A stretch of DNA of 64,000 nucleotides from Emydura subglobosa. Taxonomy: Eukaryota > Chordata > Testudines > Chelidae. The stretch is from assembly GCA_007922225.1 (NCBI GenBank), contig ML679969.1, forward strand, positions 15,621,999-15,685,998, written 5' to 3'. The position numbers and the translations under genes are program-made. This document shows, in pieces, positions 12,258 through 23,455 of this stretch; the first letter of the stretch is position 1, and each line of letters starts with the position of its first letter. The notes under the pieces were generated by a model that saw only the letters and a list, made by a program, of their open reading frames with translations, searched no databases and was not told the DNA's origin.

Positions 12258-14365
12258 AAAGAGAAAGATTTCCAAACTGAGATTAGGCTTTCTTTGCACC
12301 ATCAAGTCTTTCCTAAGATGGCTGTATAATAAGTTAATTATACAAAACCCTGGAGTACATCATAGCCAAGCCATAGTATAATATAATGAACTATAACTGA
12401 CATTCCTAATGGGAAAAAATGGTTCAAATCTGCTGGGAGTCAACACGCTTTTAAATGTAAATAAACATATTCTGCGAAAACAAACAGTCTTATGAAATGA
12501 CCAGCAACTATTGCAAATGTTTGTTTTAAAATTGACTCTTGTGGCATTTTTTTCCCCCTCCACGTTTTCTTGTTGTACCTCATAGGCCCATGAAGTTTTA
12601 CATTCCTATCACTGATAAATATTTGTGTGCTGAGTCCATGTATACTAATCAGGAGTTAGCATGCCAGTATTCAGTTAAACGTAATTGGCTCTTTGCAGAC
12701 TGCATTCTCGTGAACCAAGCCTTTACTCTTTATTCTCTTCCTGAGATCAACAAGAAGCAACTCAAACAAAACAGTACAATTGAACGAAGTGGAAACTGAC
12801 AATTGTAGGTAACGTCACTCATGTACTACAGAAAATCTTCTAGTCTCTACACATCTGTTATTCTGTAGAGGCTAAGACCAAGGAATAAGTGTCCTATTAG
12901 CATTTGGGAAATAAATTGAATATGTAGAATGTTATCTATTTTCATTAAAGAAAATCTTCATCCCAAACAACTGTCTGGGGCTGTCAGTGGTACATGCCAT
13001 ATAATAGCAATTTTTATAATAGTGATATTTCCTTTTTAAAAAACAAAAGTGACAGTGTAGGTAGAAGTACTGTTAAATGGTATCGTTCACATTACAAGCT
13101 CTGAGTAGTATCTCAAAGAGCACTGGGTGGGCTCACTGAAAATATCAAGAAGGAAAAAATTTCTTCTTCGTCCCTGTCAAATTCCAAATCAATTAATTAC
13201 CCTCTGCCCCTTAAAGTTTCAATTGTACACAGAATTCTTCTACATTTCTTTTCCTAAAGTGCTTGTGTACGCTTCACTGTGTGCTTTTAAACCAGAGCCA
13301 TGGTACACCTCAGAGCTGTCTGCATTTCATTTGTGAATGAAGTGATCTCAGTGTATAGTCTGTAAAGGGTTTTTGTTACCTCTCAGGATGGAAGGGATTA
13401 TAGAAATGCAAAGTGTTGATCCTTTAGCAATAATTCTACCTATATTCCCTGTATGAGCCACCACCTTGTAATGAGTAGTAGGGTCATAACTGGGGAAGAC
13501 AGGCCTTATAGCACCAACATACAAGCCTCAGCCACTTGGCTAAAGGAGCTAGCTACAGCAGGTTGTAGGTTTTTCCCCTTTATGTGCTTCAGCCGCTGGC
13601 AAGGCATAACATGACACACTTTGCTCCTGTGCTACACAGGCATGCCTTCAATTTTACAAAACACATTTATTGCAAACCAAGTCCAACAGTTAATCAAATT
13701 GGTTATTTCAATTAGCAGAATCAACATTCTATACCCAAAAAGCCCATCAGAGGATTGGGAATAGAGAATTTAGGACCAAAAACATCCCCATGACACCCCC
13801 AAGGAAAAATAGTGTTTTGATCTATTAGTCCTAACAAGTTTTCGCTCTTGGGAAAATATTCTGCAATGCCTTGGGAGTAATTTTATGTAAGTGGTGAAGT
13901 CTCTATAGCTAGCATTAATAGACTCTTACATTTCAGCCCATTTTCTTTAAACAACTAATACCTGGCGTATTGCTGGAACTGACCACAATTAAATTTCAAT
14001 TAAATGACAATTTATTATTTCATTTTAAATTCAGTTTAAAGTAGCTACACTCAATTATTTTTATTGAAACCAATTCCTGGGTCATTTAAACTGTAAGTGC
14101 TGTGGAGATGAGCAAGGTGGTGCAGATCTTCAATGCTCTAGCCTTGTAGGTCTGGACTGTGTCACAAGTCAAATTAGCTTAGCACATGCTCAGCCCAGCA
14201 CTGAGTGGGTGTTTGACAATTTCAGTTTCCAGCAGTATTGTGGTGTGAACAGCCATTGCTCAGCACGGACCCAAGTGGTTGCTGCAGTGCAAGGCTGAAG
14301 CAAATTGCAGCGCTGGATGGAAATACACAACTGATGTCAATGTGTCAGGCCAGTACTCCATGGTC
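12258..14365. other. Unique AT-rich DNA without a recognised gene
   Basis: No open frame is persuasive. The stretch 13970-14100 is very AT-rich with many TAAAT/ATTA cores and resembles neither a known repeat nor an exon. A pyrimidine tract with a TAG stands at about 12550-12590, but there is no continuing coding signal. Confidence 0.5.
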
Positions 14366-14582
14366 TAAGATCAGGGTCTCATTGTGCTAAACTTTCCATA
14401 CACACATATAGTTAGAGACAGTCCCTGTCCTATTGTTATTATAGTTTAAATAGACAAGACAGACAGACAGTGGCAAGGGAAACAGATACCCCCATGTTCC
14501 CACAGCAGGTCAGCGGCAATAGAATGCATGTTTCCTGGTTTCCAGTCTGGTAGCTTAGTTCCTGGACCATGCTGCCTCTAAA
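14366..14582 (-). repeat. MIR SINE with L2-like tail, antisense
   Basis: CAGGGTCTCATTGTGCTAAA, ACAGTCCCTGTCC, CCACAGCAGGTCAGCGGCAA, TTTCCTGGTTTCCAGTC and CCTGGACCATGCTGCCTC appear in the order of a reverse-complement MIR. The run GACAAGACAGACAGACAG inside it is a small simple-sequence expansion. Confidence 0.7.
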
Positions 14583-14984
14583 GCAAAAGGTGGCACAAGG
14601 TCTGCAGGACAGGACTGAGCTGAAGCATCTCTGTTGTTTGGACAGAGATAGTACTAGACTAGTAAGTCAACACTCCCGTTAAACTGCACAGGCTGGCACT
14701 GAAACTGTATAAACCTTGAACACCCACTTTGCCGGCCTCTAGTTACTGCTGCAGTATCAGCCTCTCAATTCTACAGCAACAAACTTCACGCACAAAACTA
14801 GACAAAAAGGAATTGTCCCTGACACTTCTGGATTTACTGCCCATGACGAGAACCAGCTCCATGCTCAGTAGATTGCCTAGAGAGTTTCTCTCTAAAATTT
14901 GCAGAACAGGCAGTAGCAGAGAAACATCATGGCCACAGCACTGCCCAAACCTCATCAACCTCAGCTCACTGCTGCGAAAACATG

Positions 14985-15042
14985 AGTTCAGTGGAGTTAC
15001 TTTGGATTTACACTGATATAACCGAGTGTAGAATTTGTCCCA
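14985..15042. repeat. Half copy of a palindromic 'GTGTAAAT...GGCC' family
   Basis: GTTCAGTGGAGTTACTTTGG followed by ATTTACACTGATATAACCGA and AATTTGTCCC matches one arm of a family that recurs through this window (see 21938, 25207, 40585, 42335, 56318, 56735). The other arm is missing here. Confidence 0.5.
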
Positions 15043-15159
15043 CTGTGTTTTTGAAGCTTTTATTTATCTAGGTTAACGTCTCCATTTGAAAATGTATCAT
15101 GCTTGTGTTGGTTCTCAATGTGAGTCATTCTGGATCATTGGATAAATAATACTGCAATA

Positions 15160-15300
15160 TATTTATTATTTATATCATGCTCGCTGACCTACCATCTATT
15201 GGAGGCACTGTATAATTCTTTTCAAACAACAAACAATTTTACAGATGAAAGACTGACCTAAAGAACAGAATGGTGGCACAGCCAGCAGTAGATGGACAAG
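15160..15300 (-). repeat. MIR/L2-tail fragment, antisense
   Basis: It begins TTTATTATTTATATCATG and continues with GGAGGCACTGTATAATTC, ATTTTACAGATGAAAGACTG and TGGTGGCACAGCCAGCAGTA. This is the tail-to-core order of an antisense MIR, heavily decayed. Confidence 0.5.
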
Positions 15301-16395
15301 AGAAACGTGCCTACCCTTTACATACTTTATTAGGGGAGCAGAAATAGAAGAATTTGAAATAGCAGAAACTAATCCTGTAGGTTATGAAGTGTGTAACTGT
15401 GATTTAGAAATAGGCACCAAGGAAAGGACAGCAGTGTTTTCCAATCGGTTTGCTAAAGGAAGAGTTATGTTTTGCAGGTGGGCTGCATGCTTTGCTATAT
15501 TTTATATGTACTTTAATTTCCTGCTGAACTTGAAGACTGGTGCTTCATTTCTACTTTGTACTACGCGACCAGAATTCACAGCGTGGTGGTTCTTCTCATG
15601 GCATTGTGCGGCTCAGTGCTTGTCTCCACAATGCTCTCATATCAGGCTTGCTCAACTTAGGTGAAATTCACCTCTGCACAGGGAATCAGCACAAAGCCTC
15701 TGCACTACCTACACTCTATTTTGAGGGCTGCCACATGTGAATTTCACCTATAATGAGTAAAAATGATCAGACATCCTGCTGAGTTTGCCAACCCTGCAAA
15801 CTCATCGTGGGATCTAGCTGTCAAGCGGGATCTTTCATCTGCATCACCGAAATGGCCAAGGCTACCTGGGAATTGAATTTAGCTCTGAAACTGGAAAATA
15901 TTTGGCTGTGGTATTGAGGATTTTTGAGCCAGCATAGACTCCAGATCACTCTCCTCTAGCTAGCTCAGCAGAGCTAACAGGAGTTATTTTTGCCATTGAA
16001 ATAAGCAGATTAAATTCTGAAGACACAAGAAGCAGATCTGTTGAGTAAGAATGTGTCATTTTTACAATCACTATTCAAACCAGAATCATGCTTTTAAAAA
16101 AAAATGAAGGAACTGCTCAAAATTTTTCTCTAAGTGGGGGCAAGGTCTTTACCTGATAGAAAGGTCATTTCCTAGTCAATACAACGATTCAGTTTCTTTA
16201 TATATTTAGGAAGGAAAGAAACTATCAGTGCTGTTGCTGTACAGTCACGTGGCTAGGTGATGATTTCTTCTATTAAATATACTGTACAAAACACCGAGTT
16301 GCAAATTGTGGTTAAGATATTTTTCCATTGACCCCAAAGGTGCCCAATGTTTGTTTAAAGCTACACTTTGCTTTATCTTAGCACTTGTAATAAAG

Positions 16396-16437
16396 ACACA
16401 CACACACATACACACACACACACACACACACATACAC
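16396..16437. repeat. (CA)n microsatellite
   Basis: About 20 CA units interrupted twice by TA. The length suggests it could be polymorphic. Confidence 0.95.
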
Positions 16438-16646
16438 CACCGAGCTTGTCATCAGTTCCCTGGGACAGCATGGAGCACAGAGAAGCATTACCACTTTACC
16501 ACACTTCATAGGTTCAACAGACTATAACAAAGAATGTAGGCTGGTGAATGTTGGGATTGCCATTAATGCCACATACCATATATAAGGCAACGGAGCAATG
16601 AATGTCTTGCAAATGTAGCACAGTTATAGTAGTAAAGGAGTCTCAC

Positions 16647-16774
16647 CCTCTCTGTGAAGCAGAATTGATTCTGCTGTATCAGTCTGTATAGATTTCTGAT
16701 GGCATCATAATGCTGCCCAGTTGTCCAATAGGTTCTAGCTAGCTGATCCCCAAGGATTTGAGTTAATCTCCATT
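16647..16774 (-). CDS. Candidate internal exon with TPR-like peptide
   Basis: On the minus strand the acceptor context GTTGCTTTGCATTTAG is followed by 128 bases ending in GAGAGG before a GTGAGA donor. The exon starts with two bases that finish a codon (AA), then 42 full codons, and ends on a codon boundary. The frame is the only long open one here. Within the peptide, the segment ILGDQLARTYWTTGQ then HYDAIRNLYRLIQ shows the A-Y-G-Y-A spacing typical of a TPR helix pair. This is seen directly; that it is a true exon of a TPR protein is inference. The parent gene is not recognised, and chance or a pseudogene fragment is possible. Its upstream phase fits the candidate at 24242-24405 (joining base G plus AA gives Glu). 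Confidence 0.4.
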
Positions 16775-17216
16775 CTAAATGCAAAGCAACTGGAGTATTT
16801 TTTTAAACAAAAAATACCCCAAATAAAAAGGGGTTTTTTGTTTTGTTTTAACCTGCGACTCTCCTCTGGTTTCCAAAGCAGTTCAAAAACACCATTTCCC
16901 AGTCACATATAGTGCTTTCATTGGTAAATAAATATAACAGAAATAATGCTTTTCATTTATTCACTGCAGCGAGAGCTGGATAAAAATATTCCATTGAAAC
17001 TACCTTTTTTCAATTAGATACATTTTTGTGTGGAAAGTATCAGCTTCCATCCACTTTATTTATTTTATTGCTTTGGAAGACCACCTCCTAAGGTCTAAAA
17101 GTAATATGGTCAGTGTAGGATGAACCAGAGTATCTGCCCTAGGTCCCCAATCAGTTAAAGAAGCTGTATGAAGGCTTAAAATCACAAATAAATGCTCTAC
17201 CTTTCAAAGCAAAGCA

Positions 17217-17518
17217 CAGTAGAACCTCGGTTTTACAATGACCAATCCTATGAATAACCAGTTATATGAACCATTTTTCCCAACAGAAAAAATAAATCAC
17301 ATAACAAAAGTGATGTCACTAAAGAACAACTTTACGTCCCATCGCATTCCAATGCCGTTAGTGCATTGGAAATCGTTTTGCCATGGTTTGAAGGACAAGA
17401 AAAAAGCTACACATGGCGCCATATTGCTACTTATGCTCCATGCATACTGTACATTTGCAATGTTCAATTTATTGAGCTCCACAGTCCCCAGTTGGGTTGT
17501 AAAGTAGAAGTTCTAGTG
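17217..17518. mobile_element. Tigger/pogo-like DNA transposon remnant with TIRs
   Basis: The left end CAGTAGAACCTCGGTTTTAC pairs with the right end, whose reverse complement begins CACTAGAACTTCTACTTTAC. About 17 of the first 22 positions agree. The CAGTAGAACCTCGGTTTAC-type end is characteristic of Tigger/pogo elements. The body is about 300 bases, so this is a non-autonomous, internally deleted copy without transposase. The expected TA target is TA on the right and CA on the left, consistent with one later mutation. Confidence 0.75.
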
Positions 17519-19262
17519 TAGATGAAAATCCCCTTTTTTCTGCTCTCATGTCACTTCCTGAGCTCAGGGTTACATCTTTTTTCATCATCACCGCCCCCCT
17601 CTTCAGGGGTCCATGGACCACTGCAAAATTTTCATTCTAGATCCAAATCCATGCAGAGGTCCAGAGCTTTTCTATAGGCTCATCTCTAGTGCCAAGCTGC
17701 TCAGAGACCTTGGGCACAGGGGCGTCTACAGAGAAATCTGTATTAGTTCAGGTCATTTTGAAGGTATTGATGTGGTTCCTTCTGAAGGCCATTTCACAAG
17801 CATTCCTCCTTGTCAGGTATTTTAGTCTCACACTCTGCCTTCCCCTCTCTCCCCTGCACCCTCGCACCATTAATATGGGAGTAGGGATTTTTGTATACTG
17901 TAGAGTAAACTGTCTTACCTCCAGACAATTACTTACAAAGCAATTTCAATGTAAATTATTAAAAGGCCAAGCTAACATCCTGTCGAGGAGTCCTTAAGGC
18001 CTAATGTAACCTTATTAAACATTTCTGTTGGTATTAAAGGTTACCTGTATTCAATCTCAGCGCTCTCGGCCTTCTCACTCTACGGCATGTGTGTGCTGAA
18101 TAATTAAATGAAGACCAAAAAAACACTTTTTTTTTTTTTTGAGTTTTGACCTTCTGTGATTTGCCATTTTTCCTCTTTTAATATGGCAGGAAAGATGCTT
18201 GTTGACACTCATCAGACGCCTCCAAGTGGCCTGCAAACAAACAATATTTTTGAAGCTGAATATGCAGTGAACAAAGTTTAATATTTCCAGTGGGTTAACA
18301 AACATAGCTGACATTTTTCGGCATGACATTAATAAAGCCAATTTTGTGAGATGCTTTATGCTGTGTTCCTAGGGATGAAGGAACCTTTTAAAGGTTCTGA
18401 AAGAGAAATGTCTTTAAGAGTCACATACAAAGAAAAAGAAAAAAGTAATCTTGATGATGTTTCTCACGCCATTTAAAAGGGGAAGTCTTAGAGAACCATT
18501 GTTTGTTTCATTTTCTTGTTTTCACTCAAAGTGCAGAAATTAAAAAACAAGCCAGCTTCACTGAAGACTGAATCTCTTGTCAATGCTCTTAGACTGGCCT
18601 GAGATAAAGACAAGGTCAGTCTCTCGCTAGTGGCTTGTGCTGACAGTTAAATCTTGCTTACAGTAACTGACAGCTATCTGCAAAGTTGATTGTATTTACT
18701 TATTATGTACTGGCACTTATTCTCATATTAGCTTGAACTGAGATTTCCAAAGGCTTCTGCACTTCGCAAACCCATTCTGCCATCACATGGAAAGGAAGTA
18801 GTTTATCTGCTCTCAATTCACAGGCCCCTTCTTTATGATTGCATCTCTACAAGGACAAGGAAACACTCTGGTAAGAGGGTGTGAGTCCTTGCAAATACAT
18901 TAAAACAGGCTATTAATGATTACATGCAACAGATATGGATTCTGCCTTAGGCAGAGTACTGGAAAGCATGTGACAGGAAGGAAGGGACTGAGATAAGAAA
19001 GGGGCCAGGAAAAACAGATACTACAAGGAAATGATTCTACATTTCAATATGGATGACGCTTTTGGTTTATTTCAGTGATAATAATCATGCAAATCTTGCT
19101 GAGATGTGGCAGTTTTGTATGATTAAAGGGATCACAAAATTAAAATGTGTGTGCCTACATTGTAAGAAAACCAAAAATTACCAAATAATCGAGCAAATGA
19201 AGATTGAATTGCCACTCTGTCTGCAATGGCTCACCACTGTGAGTGCCAATCTCAGGTCAGAC
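17519..19262. other. Unique DNA; possible regulatory stretch at 18400-18740
   Basis: No gene is visible. From about 18400 to 18740 the sequence is non-repetitive and holds two TGACAG MEIS/TGIF-type motifs (GCTGACAGTTAA and ACTGACAGCTAT) with AT-rich surroundings. A T run lies at 18128-18140. Confidence 0.45.
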
Positions 19263-20185
19263 TGTCAGAAAACAGGGCAGACACCCCAAACTGGTGGTAT
19301 GTTCTATAATTCAATTTCACCAAGCCAGTAACACAGGTGAACACCTGGATCACAATATTAGCCTTGCCATGGAGGTACAGGCAGTCCCCTTAGGCTCTCC
19401 AGCCTGTCTTTCCACCCAGACAAACTGGACTTAGTGGCAATGGTCACATAAACCAAAAATCACAGCACTTCAGGTTACTCCCAACTCCAAATGGTCGGTC
19501 ACTTACCCCCAGATCAGTCAGTACTCTGGATCTTACCAAAAACAACACTGGCAGCCAGTTCTCTGGTAAACTAACTAAAGATTTATCAGCTAAGAAAAAG
19601 AAATGAGATTTACTGGGAGGCTAACGCAGGTAAAATACATTATCAGGTGAGTCAAAGTTTATAAGTCCAAAATGATAGCAAAGATGTAGTAATCTGCTAG
19701 CTTTCCAAAAGTCTCTCAGGGTCACACAGAGTAACTCTAGGGATCTCCAACTTGCATCCAGAACACTTTCCTGTAAATTTCCAAACAGTTCAGAGATGAA
19801 GAATTTTTCCTTGAATCCATCTTTTATATCTTCTTCACACAGAAAAATAGCTGACAGCTTCTGTTCCCATGTGGGCCTTCCTTTGTTGGCTGTGGGCGAG
19901 GAATGCAGATTGAGTCAGTGAATTCCCATTCTGTACTCAATGGCCCTTTCTTTGAAGTTAGCACTCTCTTTCTTGAGTAATTTGGCTACTGAGATATACA
20001 TAATGCAAATGCCTGCTGTTACATAGGAATAAATAAGTGAGAACAATACAAGTAACATTCTATGAGCTTTCATGAAGTTCTAACATCTCAATACACTCTT
20101 CATTGACACACATTTGATCTAAGATTATGTATACCCTGTAATTAAATAATATAGAAATAAAGTAATAGCAAACTAAGGATGCAGA
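19263..20185 (-). mobile_element. LTR-like block, minus strand
   Basis: Read on the minus strand the block has a TATAAAAGATGG box (plus coordinates about 19818-19830), then the phrase AGTAAATCTCATTTCTTTTT, and further on GTAACCTGAAGTGCTGTGAT and AGAGCCTAAGGGGACTGCCT, ending near TGTCTGCCCTGTTTTCTGACA. I remember this wording as an abundant LTR-type repeat in turtle genomes. A TATA box followed by a long transcribed tail and a terminal CA fits an LTR. The far boundary near 20185 is a guess, and no internal retroviral genes are seen beside it, so it may be a solo LTR. Class is uncertain. Confidence 0.5.
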
Positions 20186-20864
20186 CAGACAAAAATAATA
20201 CAATCACCATCTCCTTTGATCTCTATTAGTATGCATTCAAACTAGTTCACTCGTATGCTAACGCCTAACACTTTTTTGATATTCACATACAAGTGAATTG
20301 TCCTATGGCTTTGGCTTGAGCTGGTCTGTCAGCATCACAGGAATAATGCCTAAAGGTGATCCACTGTCTTTCTGTCTGATGGCAAATCTGACATTCTGAG
20401 TACCTTGGAACTTCTTACTTTGGTACAGTCTCTAAAATACAGCTGAGCTCCACTCTCAAATAAACTCTCCTGCCCATTCCGTTTGGTGCAGAGGAAATTT
20501 AATTATTAACAAGAACACCAAAATTAAAGTGCAACACCAATTGCCATGGGGAAAGCTAACTTCTAGAGATTAAATTTTCATTCCAACTAGACTCCAACAG
20601 TAAGAAGCATAGAAATTCATGATTAATAGGACTGAGCTCCAGTGAATGTAAATTCGTGTTTTAAAAACAAATTCTCATCAAGCAAGTCTTTTCTGCAGGA
20701 GTATCGTGGTATTACTTTTTGTGCATGATTGTTCTTTCTCGACAATTTTGTGATATGTCACATTTTGTTTTCTTATTGGAATACCAGTTGTCCATTATCC
20801 ATTATATTCCATGCAATGGCAGAGTAATACTAACTCTCTGGGCTATAATGCCTAGAGCTGGTCT

Positions 20865-20990
20865 GGACCTTTTTAATTAAACAATTTTCATAAAACTGAA
20901 ACTTTTCATGGGAACTGGTTGGTTTCAAAGAATTTTCCATTTTAAAAAATGTGAAATTTGTCAAATTTGTAAAGGTTTACCGAGTGATCC
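20865..20990. repeat. Old TTTTC/GAAAA-rich interspersed repeat
   Basis: CAATTTTCATAAAACTGAAA, CTTTTCATGGGAACTGG and TTTCCATTTTAAAAAATGTG repeat a GAAA/TTTC vocabulary also seen at 52835-53010 and 59095-59225. These may be copies of one AT-rich reptile repeat. Confidence 0.35.
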
Positions 20991-21775
20991 AGATCTATCT
21001 GAATCATTATTTGTCTTCTTCGTTATTTACCACTCCCTCAACTTTGGTGTCATCTGCAAACTTTATCAGTGATGGATTTTATATTTTCTTCCAGGTCATT
21101 GATTAAAAATGTTAAATAGCATAGAGCCAAGAACTGATCCCTGCAGGGTCGCATTATAAACATACTGCTTGATGAGCATTCCCCTTTCAAAATCATTTTT
21201 TGAACTATCAAGTTAGCCAGTTTTTGATCTATTTAATGTGAGCCATGTTAATTTTATATTGTTCTAATTTTTTAAATAAAAATGTCATGTGGTACTAAGT
21301 CAGACACCCTACAGAATTACTGTGCTATCCAGTATTACACTTTATTCAGTATATTATGTCAACACTATTGCCTTTCTCAACCACATTTGTAATCTCATCA
21401 AAAAAAGATCTAAAGTTAGTTTGACAGGATCTATTTTCCATACAATCATGTTGATTTGCATTAATTACTTTAATTTGATAACTTCCTTTAATTCTTTATT
21501 AATTGAGTCTCATGTCTTGCCACGGATCAATTTCAGGCTGACGGGTCTATAATTATCCGGGTCATCCTGTTTACCGTTTTTAAAAACTGGTACTACAATA
21601 GCTTTCTTTCAGTTCTCTGGAACTTCCACAGTGTCCCAAGACTTATTGAAAATTAACATTAATGGTTCAGTGAGCTCCTCAGTCAGTTGAGGATGTGCGT
21701 TATCTGGACCTGCTGATTTAAAAACCTCTGACTTTAGTAGCTTCTGTTTAATATCCTCCAGGGGGTAACCCTCCC
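20991..21775 (-). pseudogene. Broken CR1 LINE reverse-transcriptase fragment, antisense
   Basis: Reading the minus strand gives the order of a CR1-clade reverse transcriptase. Pieces that can be matched are a GGNYRPVSLT-like stretch near 21535-21560, a segment for an SKAFDTVSH-like region near 21270-21310 (decayed), QGSVLG near 21145, and the catalytic FADDTKV motif encoded at 21040-21060. Frameshifts and stops break the frame, for example between the LFNIF segment and FADD. This is dead sequence. It is not part of the CR1 3' end at 22024, which lies on the wrong side for one minus-strand element. Confidence 0.8.
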
Positions 21776-21937
21776 CTAATCACTTTTAAGGCCCAACCAG
21801 CGTGGTGTCCTATCTCTTTAAATTGACCATTTAATAGTCCTTAGATGTTGGTAACATTGTTATGATGTGTCAAGTCTCATTAACCTATTAAATACCCAGC
21901 GTGTGCTGTGGGCCAGAGGCTACCCATAGAAGTTAGT

Positions 21938-21990
21938 AGAGCTCTACCAATTTACACAGCTGAAGATTGGGCCCTTCATTTGTGGCATTC
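21938..21990. repeat. Half copy of the palindromic family
   Basis: AGTAGAGCTCTACCAATTTA then CACAGCTGAAGATTGGGCCC matches the right arm of the palindromic family (AATGGAGCTACGCCAATTTACACCAGCTGAGGATCTGGCCC as remembered in outline). Confidence 0.5.
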
Positions 21991-22023
21991 TCTTTGGCTT
22001 ACCACAAACTAAAACCATCTGTA

Positions 22024-22162
22024 TAGAATCATAGAAGAATAGGGTGGGAGGGACCTCAGGAGGTCATCTAGTCCAACCCCCTGCTCAAAGCAGGACCAAC
22101 CCCAACTAAATCATCCCTCCCAGGGCTTTGTCAAGCCGCACCTTAAAAGCTTTTCCTAATAT
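22024..22162 (-). mobile_element. CR1 LINE 3' end, antisense
   Basis: ATAGAATCATAGAAGAATAG is the reverse complement of the CR1 3' tail (ATTCTATGA units). It is followed by GGGAGGGACCTCAGGAGGTC, ATCTAGTCCAACCCCCTGCT and CAAAGCAGGACCAACCCC, the classic CR1 3'-UTR wording in reverse. The copy is 5'-truncated, as nearly all CR1 copies are, and is well preserved compared with the L2 and MIR copies nearby, which suggests a younger insertion. Confidence 0.92.
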
Positions 22163-23289
22163 GTTTTTTTTTCCTTCTGTACTTTTCTGCTTAGCAGCCT
22201 TGCTCCTATTTCTGACCTTTGTGGAACATAAAGATTCTCAAGCAGGAAAACTCCTTGGTAGTCATAAAAAGGTAACATCTTTAGGCTGGGAGATTCCAGC
22301 CATGTAATCAGTTGTTACCATGCCCCCATTTCCTACAGTAAATCCAGATCATTACCCATCTTGATGGGTATTAATATGATATTTTGAGTTTAACTGATGT
22401 CTCTGCCGGTGACTTGCAGTGAACTGATCATTTAGAAATGTTTGACATTTTACTGGACTTCTCAGTCTTTAGAGATGCAAACTTTGGCATTAGACAGAGT
22501 TACATCTTACAATCCTCTTCATGTGTGAGCAACACATAGAACACATTTGGTTGTTTGGTGTACAGCTGTTGTTTGAAGGGGTGGAGAGATTAGATGTGGG
22601 ATGTATACCACTTGCTGTGGTACCTGGGTGAAGGACTCTTAAGGAGCATCACTGATGAGATGAGATTCTATTGGAGAATTTTGCCTTTAGATCATTAATC
22701 CCAGTTACATTTATCCAGCAACGTACCTAAGCAGGTGCTTAACATTAAGCCTATGAACAATTAATTCTATTGCCATCAGGAGCCTGCTAACATGCTTAAA
22801 GTTGCTTAAAGCTACTCATGTGCTTAAGTACATTACGAATTGGGGCAAATATGCACTGTGGGTTGCTGAGGCAGTGTTACCATCTGGTGGCTGTTTGGTC
22901 CCTGTGTGCCAAGACATTTAGTTTGCCCACGCCACACAGAAACAACTTAGTAGATGCACTACAGAACCTAAGAACATCAGATGTTCTGATTTAAGAGTCA
23001 TGAGATTTCACTCTAATGGTCTCGAGTGGAAGAATGTTTCCTCTGTGCATTGTACAGGCATCAGGTAGTAACCCTTGAAGTAGTCTGTGTGCCTTCGCGT
23101 GGGGCTCACTCACCATGTTGTGTGTTAGAAAGTGCTAGAAACAGAGTAGCGGTGTGTAAGCAGCTGGGCCTTGCACATTTGTGAACAGTTATAGAAAACA
23201 TGGTTATGAGGGATTGAGTTGTGCCTGTGTTGTTTCTTCATATGTTTTTCTTGTGCAAAGAGCAAAAGTCACCAGCCCATAGACAAGAA
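22163..23289. other. Unique DNA without a recognised gene
   Basis: No open frame of interest. TACCATCTGGTGG at 22878-22890 is a minus-strand CTCF-like motif (core CCACCAGATGGTA). Otherwise nothing notable is seen. Confidence 0.45.
22878..22890 (-). promoter_or_regulatory. Candidate CTCF motif
   Basis: The minus strand reads CCACCAGATGGTA, fitting CCASYAGRKGGCR at 12 of 13 positions. Its orientation converges with the motif at 10589. This is a pattern match only. Confidence 0.25.
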
Positions 23290-23455
23290 GCCTGGCCTGT
23301 GAGCTGGCAGGCGCAGATCAATTCACTGCTCTGACACCAACTGATCTTGGATCACTTGGTGCATCAGTTCCCATGGGGATAACCCCTCTTCTTCACAGGG
23401 GTAGTATGAGGTGCTCAGATACTATGGGAATCAGAGCCTTGTGAGTACCTAAAAC
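23290..23455 (+). repeat. MIR SINE, sense
   Basis: GCTCTGACACCAACTGATCT, GGATCACTTGGTGCATCAGT, TCCCATGGGGATAACCCCTC and GAGGTGCTCAGATACTATGG are in the sense order of the MIR core and tail. Confidence 0.7.

Noticed and set aside
14743..15016. Open frames on both strands with an acceptor-like CTCTCAATTCTACAG on the plus strand
   Set aside because: No donor, no recognisable peptide, and frames open on both strands. Not enough to call an exon.
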